Of a DNA stretch of 64,000 nucleotides, positions 1-13,870 are shown piece after piece. A program made the position numbers and the translations under genes. How positions within the stretch are numbered: position 1 is the stretch's first letter; the number at the start of each line of letters is the position of its first letter. Under the pieces are notes generated by a model. That model saw nothing but the letters and a program-made list of their open reading frames with translations, was not told the origin of the DNA and searched no databases. Source of the stretch: Ichthyophthirius multifiliis (taxonomy: Eukaryota; Ciliophora; Oligohymenophorea; Hymenostomatida); assembly GCF_000220395.1 (NCBI RefSeq), contig NW_004086162.1:62001-126000 (forward strand), in the 5' to 3' direction.

Positions 1-3000
1 ATGTGAAAAAGAATTAATTAAAACTGGAAGCATTGTTAAATAAACTTTCAGTCGAAAATAATTTCTTGGTTTTTGGGGAAATTAGGATGCTATTTAAAAA
101 GTTCGAATATAATGAAGAAGAAATGTAAAAAAAGGGAGGAAATCTAACTATTTTATAATAAAAATAATTATAGTCTTATTCTGTTTTTGTGAAAAGATAT
201 ATGTAAAAAAATAAGGTGAATTTCGAAGACCTTTTTAGGTCCAAAAAATTGAAGAATACAGAATTTATTACTGAAGAAATGCTTAGATATATATTAGCTT
301 TTGAATTGGAAATTCCAGAAAATGAGGAAATGAATCAGTTTATTGATTATTTAGTTGAACTATCGGAAAATTAAGGAGTGGTTAATTTAAATAATTTAGA
401 AAAGTTAATTTTCGCAAGTTAAAAAAATGTACAGAAGGAAAATAATTCTAATGAGAAAAATCAAGAAAAAAATAAATAATTATTTAAACTTTCATAAAAT
501 TAAATAGATGATATTATCGAATTCGCTTTCAATTCGAAAATTTTTATGAAAGAACTTAAAGTTTAAGAAACAAAAGCTTAAAAAAATGGATATTTACCTA
601 TTTTAATAGTCAAAAATGTGTTTAATAATTGCGGAAGATATATTAAGACAGAAGACATAAAATAATTTTGTGGGTTTTTTGGCTGTATAGATGAGTATGA
701 TGATGTAAATTGTATTCGATTAATTTAAGAAATCGAACGAGAATGCTCCAAAAGAAAATATTTATGTAAAACTAAAGTATCGTTTGGATAATTTTCTAAT
801 GAGTTTATTTAACTTTGTTAGAAAATTAAAAAAGAATTTAGAAAAAAAGGATTTGATTTAATTGATTGTGTATAAAAATATTAATTTAATGCCAAAAATT
901 TAAATAGCTTTTGGATCTATGAAAGCGATTTATGGTATTTATTGAAAAATGAAGGTATTTCATTAGAATATGATCAAAGGAAGGCAATAGTAGGGGTAAT
1001 TCCATATAAAGAAGGGAAAATAGACACAAAAATATTAAATGATTTAATTTTTGATTAATAATTTGAGCAAAATGAGGAATAAAAAGTTGATATTTGGGAA
1101 ACAAAAAAAGATAAAAATATACTTATTAGTGAAGATGTGAAAGATCTATATATGGAATTAAGAAAAGAGTTTCTTATTTATATTAAAAAACATGAAATTC
1201 CGCTTATTCTATTGTTTAAAAAATTCGATTAGGGAGATGATGATTAGATTTCTTTTAATGAATTTTTATAAGGAATTAAATAATTGTTTCCTGATGTAGA
1301 TGTTAATAATTTGGATATTGTCACTGCTGTTTTTAATAAATTTGATGTTAATTAAGACTCTTAAATTGACTTTTAAGAATTTAAGGCTTGTGTTTAAGAT
1401 GAGTTTTTGGAATTTTAAATAAAAAATAGATTAAAGAAAATTAAAAAAGTGTTTTTTTTTGTTTTTATTTTTTAATTTAATTTTGTTTTTTTTCTTATAA
1501 AGGTTTTTTAAATTAATAGTGAAGAAGATGTGAATTATTAATTTGAATAAATTGATTTAAATAAAGATGGGTATCTTTGTTATTAAGAATTTATGTAAGC
1601 TTTAAAAATGATAGATTTTAGATTAACTGAAGAAGAAATAAAAGTATTTTATTATATAAAATAAATTATATATTTATATATATGTAAATATATATATATA
1701 TATATATAAATATATTATATTTTTAATATATTAAAGAGTCTTTTTGAATATTTTGATAAAGAAAATCAACAAAAAATAAGTTATCATTATTTCATGAATA
1801 TTTTATATGAAGATCATTTAAATTTCGAGAAAATTAGATAGAAAATATTACAAAAATTGGAAAAAGATGGAATTTCAATCGATTAATTTTTAAAAAAATA
1901 TATTTTAGAGAAAAATATAATTAATGAAAATTCACTTAAAAAAATGATGAAAGACCTTAATTTCCTGTTTGATGATGAATAAATATAAGAGCTTTTTGTA
2001 TTTATAGATGATGATAAAAACTTATATATTAGTTTAGAAGAATTTAAATAAAAAATGTTTGATTGTAAAATTAATATCTAATCTATTCTTGTTAAACTTA
2101 GAAGAGCTATTGTTTAAGTTTAATTTGATATTGAAGAAGCAATCACATCTAAGAAATAAGTTATTGGTTATTAATAATGGGTTTCGATTTTTAAGCTTAA
2201 TAATATTTAAATCAAACCTTATGAATTAGAAGGTATATACAAACATTATTCATAAAATAATTCAAGAGAATTCAATATAAAGTAATTTTTATTAATTTTT
2301 GTTTTGTTTTGATTATTTATTTATTTATTAAAAATAGATAATTTTTAATTGATTTATAAGTAAATAATTTTAACATTTAAGATGTCAGGGAGAAAATATT
2401 TTTAATGTGTAGAAAATATAAAATCGAACCTGATAAATTATTTGAACTTTTTGATGAAAAGAAAGATAATTCTTTAGATTTACATGAATTTGCATAAATG
2501 TTATTTAATTTATAAATAAACTTTTCTGATGATGAATTAAAAGAAGCTTATTAAGTATTTGACTAAAATAAAGATGGCGATATAAGTCCTTAAGAATTTC
2601 GTTAAATAGTAGAAGGGTTGGCAGGATCAAATAATGCTTATATTCCTTAATTAATAAATTAGAATTATTATAAATAATAATAAATGAATTATCAAAATAT
2701 ACACGAATTATTAAATAAAACTGGATTTAATCCTAATGCACCTGCTAATATTGTTTAATAGCATAAAGAATTAAATACTTAATAAATATAAATAAAAGGT
2801 TAAAAAGATAGTAATAATAATAGTAGAAATTTATCACCTAAAAAATATCGTGCTAGTAAAAACTAATCATCATCTGAAAATTCACCTAAATAAGGAAGTT
2901 ATGAAAAAAAAGAAAAGAAAAAGAAAAAAAACTAAAAAAGTCCTTCCTAAATTAGAAATGGACTTTAAGTGTTTAATTTTAAATAATATTTATAGTTAAT

Positions 3001-6000
3001 AAGTAAATATGGAATGGAAGATACTGGAAAAAGTATTTTCTTTATATTTTGTTAATACGATGAAAATAAAAACTTTTAAGTCTATTTGCCAGGAATACTT
3101 TAACTTTTTGAAGATTTATCAATCAAAGTCAATCAATAACATGTTGGAATGTTTTTTTAAGCTGGATGTTTTAATAATGATGGAATTTTTCATTATATTT
3201 AAATTTTAAAAGAATTTTATTAACCTTAAATTCTTTTGTAAAATATTATCTGTTATTCCATAAAAGTTAATAATATGACTATTTAAGAATATTTTGAAGT
3301 TGTAAGATAAAACAGTTAATAATAATAAAAAAATTCTTAATTTTGGAGTTTTATTGAAATATTATTTTTAAATGAAAATCTAAATTTAAAATTAGAAAAT
3401 GAATATTTATTAAGAGGTTTTAGTTAATTATTTGGAAATTAAAAGATCATTTCTTTCCAAAAGTTTAAAGACATAATGGAATAAAATGAGATTTTTTAAC
3501 AAGGAAAAAAAATTAATAATTTAGATTCAGTTTTAGAAGATTAAAATGACGATTAAACAGTAGAAAAGTATTATAATGAGTAAGAATATACTGATGCTAT
3601 GAAGATTTTATAAGAGAAATATTTCATTAATATTTTGCATATTTTTAGTAAATATGATTATAATAAATAATATTTGCTTTAAGATATTTCTGATCTTGCC
3701 CAAGTTTTTAAAATACTTCATATTGATATAAATCATAAAAATCTTGTAATATTATATAATTCTTATTAGGATGTTAATGGAAAATTTTGTTATTTATACT
3801 TATTGAAGAAATTTATTAAGTATTTTTTTTATATATAAAAAATATATATTTATTTTTAATATGTTAAAAATATATATTTTTTTTTATAGTATTATATATG
3901 TTTTTTCGTCAGTTATTTTTAGTATTTTGATTAACAATTAATTAAAAATAAAAGAGTTTTTTGAAAAATACAAATAATTAACCAATATGACTTTAGCTTG
4001 GAGTATAGATGAATTTTATGCTATAAATAAATAATTTAATTTGTAATATTCAGTTAGTTAATTAGAAGATTTATTAGAATAATGGAGTTCTAAATAACGC
4101 GGAAAAATATTTATTAACGATCTTGCTACTGGGTTAGGTATAGGAATTGATAATTCTCCTTAAACTATATAAACTATTTTAAATGATCAAATAGATAAAA
4201 GCTTTAAAAAATTAGCTTTGTCTTAAAAAGAAATATAAAAAGAATATTTATAAGAAAGATAACTTTAAATGATGAGATAAGGACAAAGAGAAAACTTTGA
4301 TAACATAAGTAAAGAAAAAATAAAGCAATATATATTTGCTTTAACTGAATATATTCAACAAACTAACTTCTTTGATCCTTTTGAATCTATGTAAAGAAAC
4401 GGATAACTTTCTTTCAAAGAAATTTATGAAGCTTTAAAAAATGGATACCCTATATTTTAATCATAGGAAGATATTAAATTATTAGCAAGTAAATTATATT
4501 ATATAAAATTTTTATTTTGTTTAACAAAACATAAAATAAAAAAAGATTGGTTTGTAGCTGATGGACCTATTCTTTTAAGTGAATTAAAGCTTTTATTAAA
4601 ATATGAAGATTTATAGGAGAATAGTTAAAAGGAAAATAACATCAATTAAAAATAAGTAAGATTTTAAGATTCTATAAAGAAATAAAATGAGGAAAAAAGC
4701 AAGAAAAAAATTCGAATAAATGAAAATTAGGCTCGATCATCTTTATAAAATCTCAAAAATGCATTTAAAAATAACATAAATTTAATGTTGAATATCTTTT
4801 TTCCAAAAGATGAGTAAAATACATCTATTACAAAGCAAGACTTTATCGAAGTATGTACGAAAGCTACCTAAAACATAGACAAAGAAGATGCGAAAAATCT
4901 ATTTAATTATATAGATGCAAATATGTCAGGAGCAATATCCAAAAACGAATTAAAATTATAATTTGGTGATATTGAAAAATCTACAGATAAGGAAAATAAA
5001 AGCGCAAATGATGCAAGGTAAGCTATAAAATTAAGTTAAGAAATAGAAGATTAAATTCGAAACATATTCAAGGAAGTAGATAAAGATGGAAGTGGATATG
5101 TTGACCTAAATGAATTTGATGGACTTTTAAGAGCCGTAGGTATTAATGTAAGCTAAGATGAATAACTTAATTATTTTAATAGATTTGATAAAAATAATGA
5201 TGGCTAAATTTCTTTTTTGGAATTTAAAATTATTTTAGAAGAAAAAATTAAATAAGAAATTCTTACTGCAGAAGATATTATTGATGATCTTAGAAAAGAA
5301 TTTTTCAAAGTTGATTTGTATAAAAAAAGAGTTATTAATTTTTATTAATTAGGGTAATTAATATTTTCATATTAATTTTTTGTTTTCTAAAATTAAATAA
5401 AATATATTATTTAGATAAGTTTTGAGTAATCTTAATGTAAACATTTCTTAAAATGAACTTGAAGAAATTTTTAAAGCTATTGATATAGATTAATCTGGGT
5501 TTATTGATATAGATGAATTTCTTACTTTCCTTATGAAAAATAATTGTTAAGTTTCTTCTTTAGCTTCATCTGTGGCTTTAAATGTATTTTTTTTAACAAA
5601 CAAAAATATATAAACAAACAAAAGATTCGTTCATAAAGATCATTAAATATAACAGATATGAAAATATTATTTGATTGTTTACCGAAAAATTTCCAGATAT
5701 CATTTTTAAGAAAATTGACTAAATAAAAAATAAACCTTCCGAGTAGTACATTGCGTCCTAAAATAACAAATGTATAAATCTACGAAGACTTCATTTATGA
5801 TAGAAATGCTTTTTTAAATAAAAAACCAAATCAAAACTTCTTAAATTCTGTTTTGTAAAAAAAGGTAAGTCCTTAATCAGAAGAAATTAATGTAGAAATT
5901 AAGCTTGATTATGCAACTGGAATTCCTCTTCCTAAAGATGATATTCCTCCTGAAAGTATTGTCTATAGACAGGTTTATATCAATATTTTTGATACTAAAA

Positions 6001-6874
6001 CATAATAATTCATTTCTAATACTTGCAGAATGTAAGCTCGATGGGATCCTAATTATGAAGATAGATGGTATATATTTATATTTTTAAAAAATAATTATAA
6101 TATATATATAAAAAAAAGGTATTTTAAAATAAAATAAATACCTTCAGAAAGTACATTTTTTCTAAGAAATAAAATATATAATTAATAATTGAATCAAGAT
6201 TTATAAGTTTGCTTTGAATTTGTCATCAATGTTCGATTTTAAAATAATGAGAAAAAATAAGAAAATTCTAAACTCGAAAAACTTAAAAAAAATTATAATT
6301 TATAATACTAAAAATAAGATAATATTAAAAATACTTCACCTGATATTGAAATTTCATGTTGTTATGGAATTTTACCTTTATATTAGCTTTTTTAACAAGG
6401 TGCGGTTAAATAAATGTATATTTTAGAAGGTTTGAAATAAATTTAACTCCAAGGAGGATCCCCTTATAGAGTTTTGTAAATATAAAAATAAGATATAAAA
6501 GCTAACAGAGCAGGTTGGAGAAACATAATTAAGACAATAACAAAATAAATAACTACTACGTTAAGAATATATGTAAAATAAGCTAGTCAGTAAGATTTAT
6601 TAAGTTTATCGGTTCTTCCAAATATTATTATTTTGCCAAAGCTTTCTTTGAATTTGGTTAAAAGTTTTAGAGAATGGATAGGAATAAAGTCAATAAAAGA
6701 AAATATGGAAGTAAATACTAATATGCATAATTTATTAGAAGTAAAAACTTTTACCAAATGTGTTGATTGTCCTGATATTTTTTAGGAATTTTATACTTTT
6801 TGGAATGAATAAATAATGTAATTTTATATTATTTATTATAGATATATAAATATATATATAAATAAATATATATA

Positions 6875-6915
<41 letters not shown>

Positions 6916-7347
6916 CTAAATTTAATAAGTAAATGCATTCAAAAATTCGATTTGGAAATGAAATGTATTGAGGTATGTTTGTAATAAATTTATGTAGTTA
7001 TTAATAATAATGGATTTAGATTTTTAGATTTTGATCCCGCTTCTTGTTTTTACACACATCCTTAGTTAGTTGAAACTAGAAAAAAAATACTTTAGGCTGC
7101 TTTTAAAGATGCGAAAATATTATTGAAATTAGAAGATGGAATTGCGTATTTTTTATATATTTTTTTAATATTTTCTTTAATATTATTTATCAGGAATAAT
7201 CTATAATTAAGATATAATTATGAACCGTTCAATATTTAATAAATATTAAGTGATGATGAAGAAGAGAATATGTAAATGATGCAACATTACTTTAATTAGA
7301 AAGATTAGTTATAATAAACGTTATTAAATCCCTATAAAATTAAATGA
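1..7347 (+). CDS. Giant multi-EF-hand calcium-binding protein (5' partial)
   Basis: Reading frame 3 is open from the window edge once TAA/TAG are read as Gln, so the start lies upstream. Short GT-AG introns interrupt it, for example at about 1450-1500, 1652-1734, 2282-2338, 3811-3930, 5331-5410 and 5583-5623. At least nine EF-hand loops are visible, including DQGDDDQISFNE (about 1227), DLNKDGYLCYQE (about 1550), DQNKDGDISPQE (about 2563), DKDGSGYVDLNE (about 5080), DKNNDGQISFLE (about 5190) and DIDQSGFIDIDE (about 5480). Several more are degenerate, so not all sites should bind calcium. A basic Ser/Lys-rich linker lies near 2810-2960. The last 1.7 kb (5624-7347) has no EF-hands and holds a conserved-looking stretch, PLPKDDIPPESIVYRQVYIN, that I do not recognise. 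It could be a second gene joined by my intron call at 5583, but no in-frame TGA separates them. The stop is TGA at 7345-7347. Confidence 0.75.
6841..6915. repeat. TA-rich microsatellite inside an intron of the EF-hand gene
   Basis: Almost pure TA tract within the AT-rich intron between the exon ending near 6818 and the exon starting near 6985. It is simple-sequence DNA, typical of introns in this window, with no other signal. Confidence 0.8.
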
Positions 7348-8039
7348 AATTTTTATATTAATTAACATATAAATATATATAATTTATTTATATAATTTTA
7401 TCGAAGTTTACTGTATTTATATAAAAATTTTAATGAAATTCTTTGTGTTTTAAAAAAAATTCTATATATTTTTTTATGATTTTAATTAATATTTTTTAAT
7501 AAACTGAATAGAAAATAACATATTAAAATTATTTAATTTTTTTTTTATTCTAATATGCATTTATATTTATTTATTTTAATATATATTATATTTTTTTATT
7601 TAAATAATATACATAATATTTATTTAATTATATTTTTTTTTTTATTAATTTTTATTTTATTTAGATTTTTAATTGTTTTATATTTAGATTCTACTAATTT
7701 TATTAATAAAGATGCTAAATATAAAATATATATATATATATATATATATAGATATATATATAAATATTATATCTATATATATATATATATTTATATAATT
7801 ATTTATTTATATTATTAATAAAAAAAGGATTAAAGAAATGATAAAATTTAAATAATTTTAATAAAAGAAAAAACTTTAACATAAAAAAAACAATTTATTC
7901 ATTATTTCTCCTTTTATTTTTTTTTATTTTATTTATTGTTATTTTTAGTTTTCCTTTCATTAACAATATTTCTTACTCTTTTAAAATAAATAAATAAAAA
8001 TTAATAATAAGAATTTAAAAAAAAAAAAATACTTTCAAA
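7348..8039. other. Intergenic spacer, convergent 3' ends
   Basis: AT-rich spacer between the TGA of the EF-hand gene and the TGA of the oppositely oriented eS1 gene. It holds a TA microsatellite near 7722-7800. The open frame at 7555-7818 is made only of I/Y/F/L codons from simple sequence and is not convincing as a gene. Confidence 0.7.
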
Positions 8040-9016
8040 TCATTATTATTATTATTATTATTATTAAGCACTTAAGAGTAAGTTTTTAGCAGCAGGGTCT
8101 TCAGGGGCACCATCTCTACCAGTAGATCTTTCTCCCTTTTTATCATGAGTGTATAATTCGGCGAATTTTGCGGCTTTATTTTTATAAAAACACATATATA
8201 AATAAAAAAATTTATATATATATACCATCAAGTTTAGGTCTTTTTAAGACTTTGACTTTTTTAATAGTAATATCTCTAAGGGGGAAAACGCTCTTGGTAT
8301 CTTTTTCCATTTTATGGACATAATCATCTGAGATAAGCTTTTTGGTGAATTCAGAAATGTTAGCTTTAGCAGCTTCGTTAGTAATATAAGTGTTAATTTT
8401 CTTTCTAATAGCTCTTACTTATGATGATTTAGCATAACAGGTAGAACCAGCAGATTTTCCTCCGAATTTTTTAGTGAATGCAATAGTGAATACTCTAACA
8501 ATGTATCCGTCTGCAGTTTTACAATCAACTCTGCTTTCAATCAAAGTTTACCATTTTCTAATCATACTGCATAATTTATCTCTAGTAATATCTAATCCGT
8601 AAAATGAGGTTTTAGCGTTTCTTCCTTCTACTTCATCAATAACTAATTTAACTTTTCTCCTAAATAATGATATATTATTAAACACATATATTTATATATA
8701 TATTATTTTTTATTTACCAATGTAAATTATTGCTTGAATCCTTCAAATCAGCTAAAGTAGATTCGACAACTCTTCCTTTAATTTCGTCGGATGCAATTCC
8801 TTTTTTTAATTTGGATTTTTACTTATTGAATTTTTTTTTTTAATATTTACTATTTCCTGAACTCTTTGTTACTAAAGTTTTACCAAAACTCTTAGAAGAA
8901 AAGGGAACTGGAGCTCTGAAGTCGTACCATTCTTTTCTTGAAAGAGGGTCAACGTTTCTTTTTTTAGATCCTTTTTTACCTCCCTTAGTTAATCTTTTAT
9001 TTTTTCCTTAAGTCAT
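8040..9016 (-). CDS. RPS3A: 40S ribosomal protein eS1 (RPS3A)
   Basis: Component of the small ribosomal subunit near the mRNA exit channel. The N-terminus [20 protein letters not shown] and the following [18 protein letters not shown] are diagnostic of eS1, and [30 protein letters not shown] and [15 protein letters not shown] follow in the family's order. Two introns fit GT-AG rules: 8660-8717 (58 bp) and 8174-8225 (52 bp). With them removed the coding sequence is 867 nt (288 residues). The protein ends in eight consecutive Gln codons (TAA) before the TGA, because a (TTA)n microsatellite on the plus strand sits exactly at the 3' end. Such a tail is absent from standard eS1. The ATG complement is at 9014-9016. 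Confidence 0.97.
8043..8066. repeat. (TTA)8 microsatellite read as polyGln by eS1
   Basis: Eight perfect trinucleotide units on the plus strand. On the minus strand they are eight in-frame TAA codons, which this genetic code reads as Gln, placed directly before the TGA of the eS1 gene. Confidence 0.9.
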
Positions 9017-10369
9017 TTTTTTTTTAAAATTTTTTTTGTTTTGTTTTAATAATTATAAATTTTTTTTTTCTTTTGTTTTTTTTTTATTGTACTTTTATTT
9101 TTTAAAGATTTTTATACCAATTTTATTTATAAAAAATGATATAATTTTGTATTTTTTATTTAATAAAAAAATAAAAGTAATATTTTTTTAATTTATTTTA
9201 ATATAAATATAATTACTAATACATAAATATTTAAAATTTATAAACCTAATTTAATACTTTACTTATATAAACATATTATAATGTAAATAAAATTTATAAA
9301 TTAGAATATATATCTAAAAATATATCTATTTATATTAAAATTATTTTATTATAAATATACATATTTAGGTTTGTATAGTTGTAAAAAAAAAATATTTATT
9401 ATTAAAAAATACTTTTTTTTTTAAATAATAAAATAAAAATATGATTGTTAAATTTATAAATTTAAATAACTTTATAAGTTTCTCTTTGAAAAAATTAAAA
9501 AAACACATTGAAAAATTTTAGTTAACGAAAACATCACCTTAAGTAAATATTAGGATTATATAAATAATGTTCCTTTTTTGAAAGATTTTTAATGAAAAAG
9601 TAAATTTAAACAAATTATATTAAGAAATTTATATATTGGAAGATATATTATTAATAATAAAAAAAAGAAAATGTGACAAACAAGGAAACAAACATACAGT
9701 AATAACATAATAAATCCATAAATAAATATAAAATAAAAATCTTATTTAAAAATAAAAAACTACTAAATCATGTAATAGGATATAATTGGAATAATATGTG
9801 TATATGAATTAAAAAGATAATTATTTAAAAAAAGCAAGAATTATTAAATAGAAATAAATAGAATTTTTAGAATAAAAAAATATATAGATAAATAGAATTT
9901 ATTACTTTAAAAATATTGTATAATAAAAAGAAACAATTTTATTATTATTAATAAAAATTATGGGATTTTTTTCTTACATAATGATTACTTTCATATAAAT
10001 AGTATCTTATTAATTAAGATATTCATAAATAAAATGATTTATATATAAATCAATTTTTTTATTAATTTACGACTATTCATTTTTAAAGAAAGCTTTAGTT
10101 ATTAAAGATTAAAAGATAATTTTTAATTTAAAAATTTGATAAAAAAATCATAATTCTAAGTATTTATTAACTAGATATAACTAAATAACTAAAATGAATA
10201 TTATGATTATAAGTTTAAATATTTTTTAATTTATATGTTTTTTATCTTAAATTTATGACTTTTAAAAATATTAAAATAGAATTAATATTACAATTTCTTT
10301 TTTTAAAAAAATAATAAAAATATATATATAATTAATATTTTATAAGAAATATACTCTAAAAATATTATA
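9017..10369. other. Intergenic spacer upstream of eS1
   Basis: AT-rich spacer between two divergently transcribed genes (eS1 on minus, coiled-coil gene on plus), so it should hold both promoters. I see poly-T and poly-A runs and no convincing coding frame or structured RNA. Confidence 0.6.
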
Positions 10370-13300
10370 ATGAATAACGAATAATTTTATGATGAAATAG
10401 ATATTATAAATGATATGTAAATAATTAAATAAACAACAACAACAAAAATAGATTTTTTTTAAATATTAGATACTCAAAAGATAATATATAATATTTAAAA
10501 AAAAATTAGAATTTACCTCTTTTAAAAAATAAAGTTTAAAATTATGCCTATTTAAATTCAAATTCAAGCCGAAAACAGTAAAAAACAAATAATGAGATTT
10601 CAGATATTTGGGAAAATGATATCTTACCTTAAATAAAAGAATAATAAAACCGAAAAAAAAAAAAAAAAATTTAGAAGAAGATTTACCAAATATTTCAAAA
10701 GAAAAAAGCCCTCCAAAAAAATTTTTCAAAAACGATAATACTATAGACTAATTATAAATAGAAAACATATAAAAAAAGAAGAAGGAGAAGGAGAAGAAAA
10801 TAATAATTATGAATAATATGAAGAAGAAAATAATATATATAGTTATGAATAAAAAGAAGTAGAATATAAAGAAAACGAAAATAATGAATATCTTTAATTA
10901 AAGGATAATTTAAGCAATATTTCTGATTTACCAACATTAAATCCATATAATTAAATATAAATTGAAGAAGAAAATAATGAATAAATATAAAATAAATAAT
11001 TAAAAAGTACTCAAATATAAAAAACCAATGGATTAATATAAAAAAGCAATAAAAAAAATATTTAAGGAAATAAATATAATGCCCCTAAAAATTAAATAAA
11101 TAATAGATCTAATAGTGCTTAAAGAAATAAAGTAATAAACATAAATTAATAATAATATAATAAAGAATGTAAATAAATAAAAATTTTAGTTATATTTTTC
11201 ATTATTATTATTATTATTTTTAAATAAAAATAAGCAAGAAGTAACTCTTTTGATAGATAATTTTAAGTTTTAAATAGTAAAAAATAAAAAATCTAAAATA
11301 ATATATATTATTCTTTCTTTTTTTTGGTTTTTTTTTTTATATTTATGAAAAAGTGGAAAACTTAATGAAAGAAAAAAATTATTAAAATTTCACTTTAAAA
11401 GATTTAAAAGAAGAAAATAATTTACTTAGATAAAAATTGATTGAAATTAATTCCAAATTAAATCAAAAGATTCAAACGGCTTAAATATAAGTAAAGGGAT
11501 ACCATTTTTAAAAAGAAACATCATTTGATTATCAAAAAAAATAGGCTTCTGAAGTTGAAAATAATACAAAGATTATAAAATCTTACGAAAATGAACTTTA
11601 GAAGTTAAAAGAAAGGCTTTAAGTATTCTAAAATCCAAATTATACATAACAGTTAGATGAAAAAGTGTAAGCTATGAAATCTTTGATAGAAAATACGAAG
11701 AAGAATATGAAATAAATGAAGGTAGAGAATGATAAATAGGGTAAAAAATTAACAGAAAACAAAAATGTTGAATAAATGAGCAAAGAAATAATGTAAATAA
11801 AGAAGGAAATATAATAAAATTAACAAAAGAAAGACCAAAATGAGAAAAAATACTTAGAAATATAAAATTAAATAGAAGAAATATTAAAAATATAAAACTA
11901 AACTTAAGAAAAAATAAAAGAAAAAGAAGAATTTATGAAAATGAATAATATAGAACTATAATATAATAATAAAAATGAAAAGATGTAAAAGCTTTTAAAT
12001 ATAAAAAAACAATTAGAAACTATAAAAAAAATGAAAAAAACAAAAGAAAGTATTTTTAATAACGAATTAGAAGATTTAAAAAAAAAAATTAAAGAAAAAG
12101 AAGAAGAAATTAATAAAAAAAATTAATTTAAATAAGATTTTTAATTTAAAGTTATCTAAATTTTATAATGGAAATAAATTGAAGATTATAAATTTAAAAA
12201 AATACAAGAAATTTTTTATGATAATAATCGAAAAATTTAAAGTAAAGCTTCTTCAAGGAATTTAAGTCCGTTAAATTCACCAAAATATTAGTTAAGTAAT
12301 AAATAATCTTAATAAAGTATTGATATTTCGGAATTTTAATAATAAGAAATTATTATATAATAATAAAAAGATGATAAAATTGATGAATTTAGTAAGCCTT
12401 TTGTTTTTAATAAAATGTAAAAGGCAATAAAAAATGATTATTTGGAATAATATATTGTTAGTAATAAAAATTATTAAACTTAAAACATTAAAAAAGAATT
12501 AGAAAATAATAATTAATAAAATAATGAACATATTTTAGGAGGAGATGAATTTAAACCTAAAATGTATAATTTCAAGAAGAATAATAAAGAAAAGTAATAA
12601 TAATTATATAAATATTTAATAAAATATATAATCTTAAAAAAATTATAACAAATTTAAATAATAAAGTAACGAAAATACAGAAAACTAAAATTAAGAAAGC
12701 CTAAATCAATATAAAAAAAAAGAAAATAAATAAAAGGAAAATTAATAAAATATATAAAAGCCTTATATAACTAGAATTAGAAAAACCTCTGCTAGAAATT
12801 AGTAAAAAAAAAGAAAGAAAATTAAGATTTGGATAATATAAATAAAATATAAAATAAGGAAAAGTTCAACTTGAATTCTTTATTTGATAATATTCAAATA
12901 TAAAAATAAGAAAATTTAAATAATAATTAATAATAAAAATAAGAATTAGAAAATCAAAATACTGAATAATAAAAAGAAAATACAGAGTATTATTCTTAGA
13001 TAAAAAATGAAGATTAAAATTATAATAAAAATAAATAAAAATAATTAAATTTTAATGATAGTATTGAAAAAAAAACAATTTAGATAACGATAACGATTAA
13101 AAAAATAAAAACTAAGAAATAAAAATTATTTAAAAATATGAATCTTTTTTAAAAACAAATGAAAAAAATACAAGAAATAAAGATTAAATTTTAAATAAAA
13201 CTAAAAATCATTAAAAAAGAAATATTTTCGGATAATATACTATTCCGTTTGATCTTGATGTACCATAAATGATAGGAGAAAATTTATAATAAATATAATA

Positions 13301-13618
13301 AAATATAAGTTAAATAGAAAAAAAATTAAAAATTAAAAGTAGAATGTATAATATATAAGTGATGAAGAAGACTTAAATTTTTTAGAATAAGATAATAAAA
13401 AAATTATTTATGAAAATGATAAGGATATATTAAAATAAAATAAAAATAATAATTAAAAAAAATCAAATAAGAATATTATAAATAACCTTATAAAATAATG
13501 TAATATATTTATAATAAAAAAAAATAATAATTTAATTTTATATATATTAAATTTAGGAGAAATAATAAATTATAAGAAATATCAAAAAAGATATTATAAA
13601 AGAATAGAAAAATTTTGA
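10370..13618 (+). CDS. Low-complexity K/N/E/Q-rich coiled-coil protein
   Basis: Not recognised. An ATG at 10370 opens a K/N/Q-rich frame. From about 10770 the credible frame is a different one (acidic EEEN-type sequence). A coiled-coil exon runs from about 11354 to 12600, with heptad-like stretches such as NELQKLKERLQV and KIKEKEEFMKMNN and many KEK/EEI repeats. Introns fit at about 11188-11230 and 11290-11353. Beyond 12600 the best frame changes again (about 12600-12830, 13060 and 13350), each time in A-rich homopolymer context, and the end at a TGA near 13616 is approximate. It may be one gene with assembly indels, a decaying gene, or two genes. No catalytic motif is visible; a cytoskeletal or basal-body scaffold would be a guess. 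Confidence 0.5.
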
Positions 13619-13870
13619 TAAATAGATGTATTATATAAATTATAAATTATAAAAATAAAAATATAAATATGTAAAAATATAAATATATATATTTTATATA
13701 TTTTTAAATTTTATATGTTCATATTATTTTTATATAATCAATATTTTTAATTTTTATTTACATATATAATTTTTTTTTTTTATGTCAATTTTTTTTTTAT
13801 AATAAAAAAATATTTTATTTTAATTATTATTTATTAATATTTTAATTTATAAATAAATATTCTAAAAAAA

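Noticed and set aside
7555-7818. Small hydrophobic membrane protein
   Set aside because: Composed of I, Y, F and L codons from TA and T runs, with no conserved context and sandwiched between two 3' ends.
10466-10946. Two minus-strand hydrophobic frames
   Set aside because: They are complements of the A-rich coding strand of the coiled-coil gene and have no independent support.
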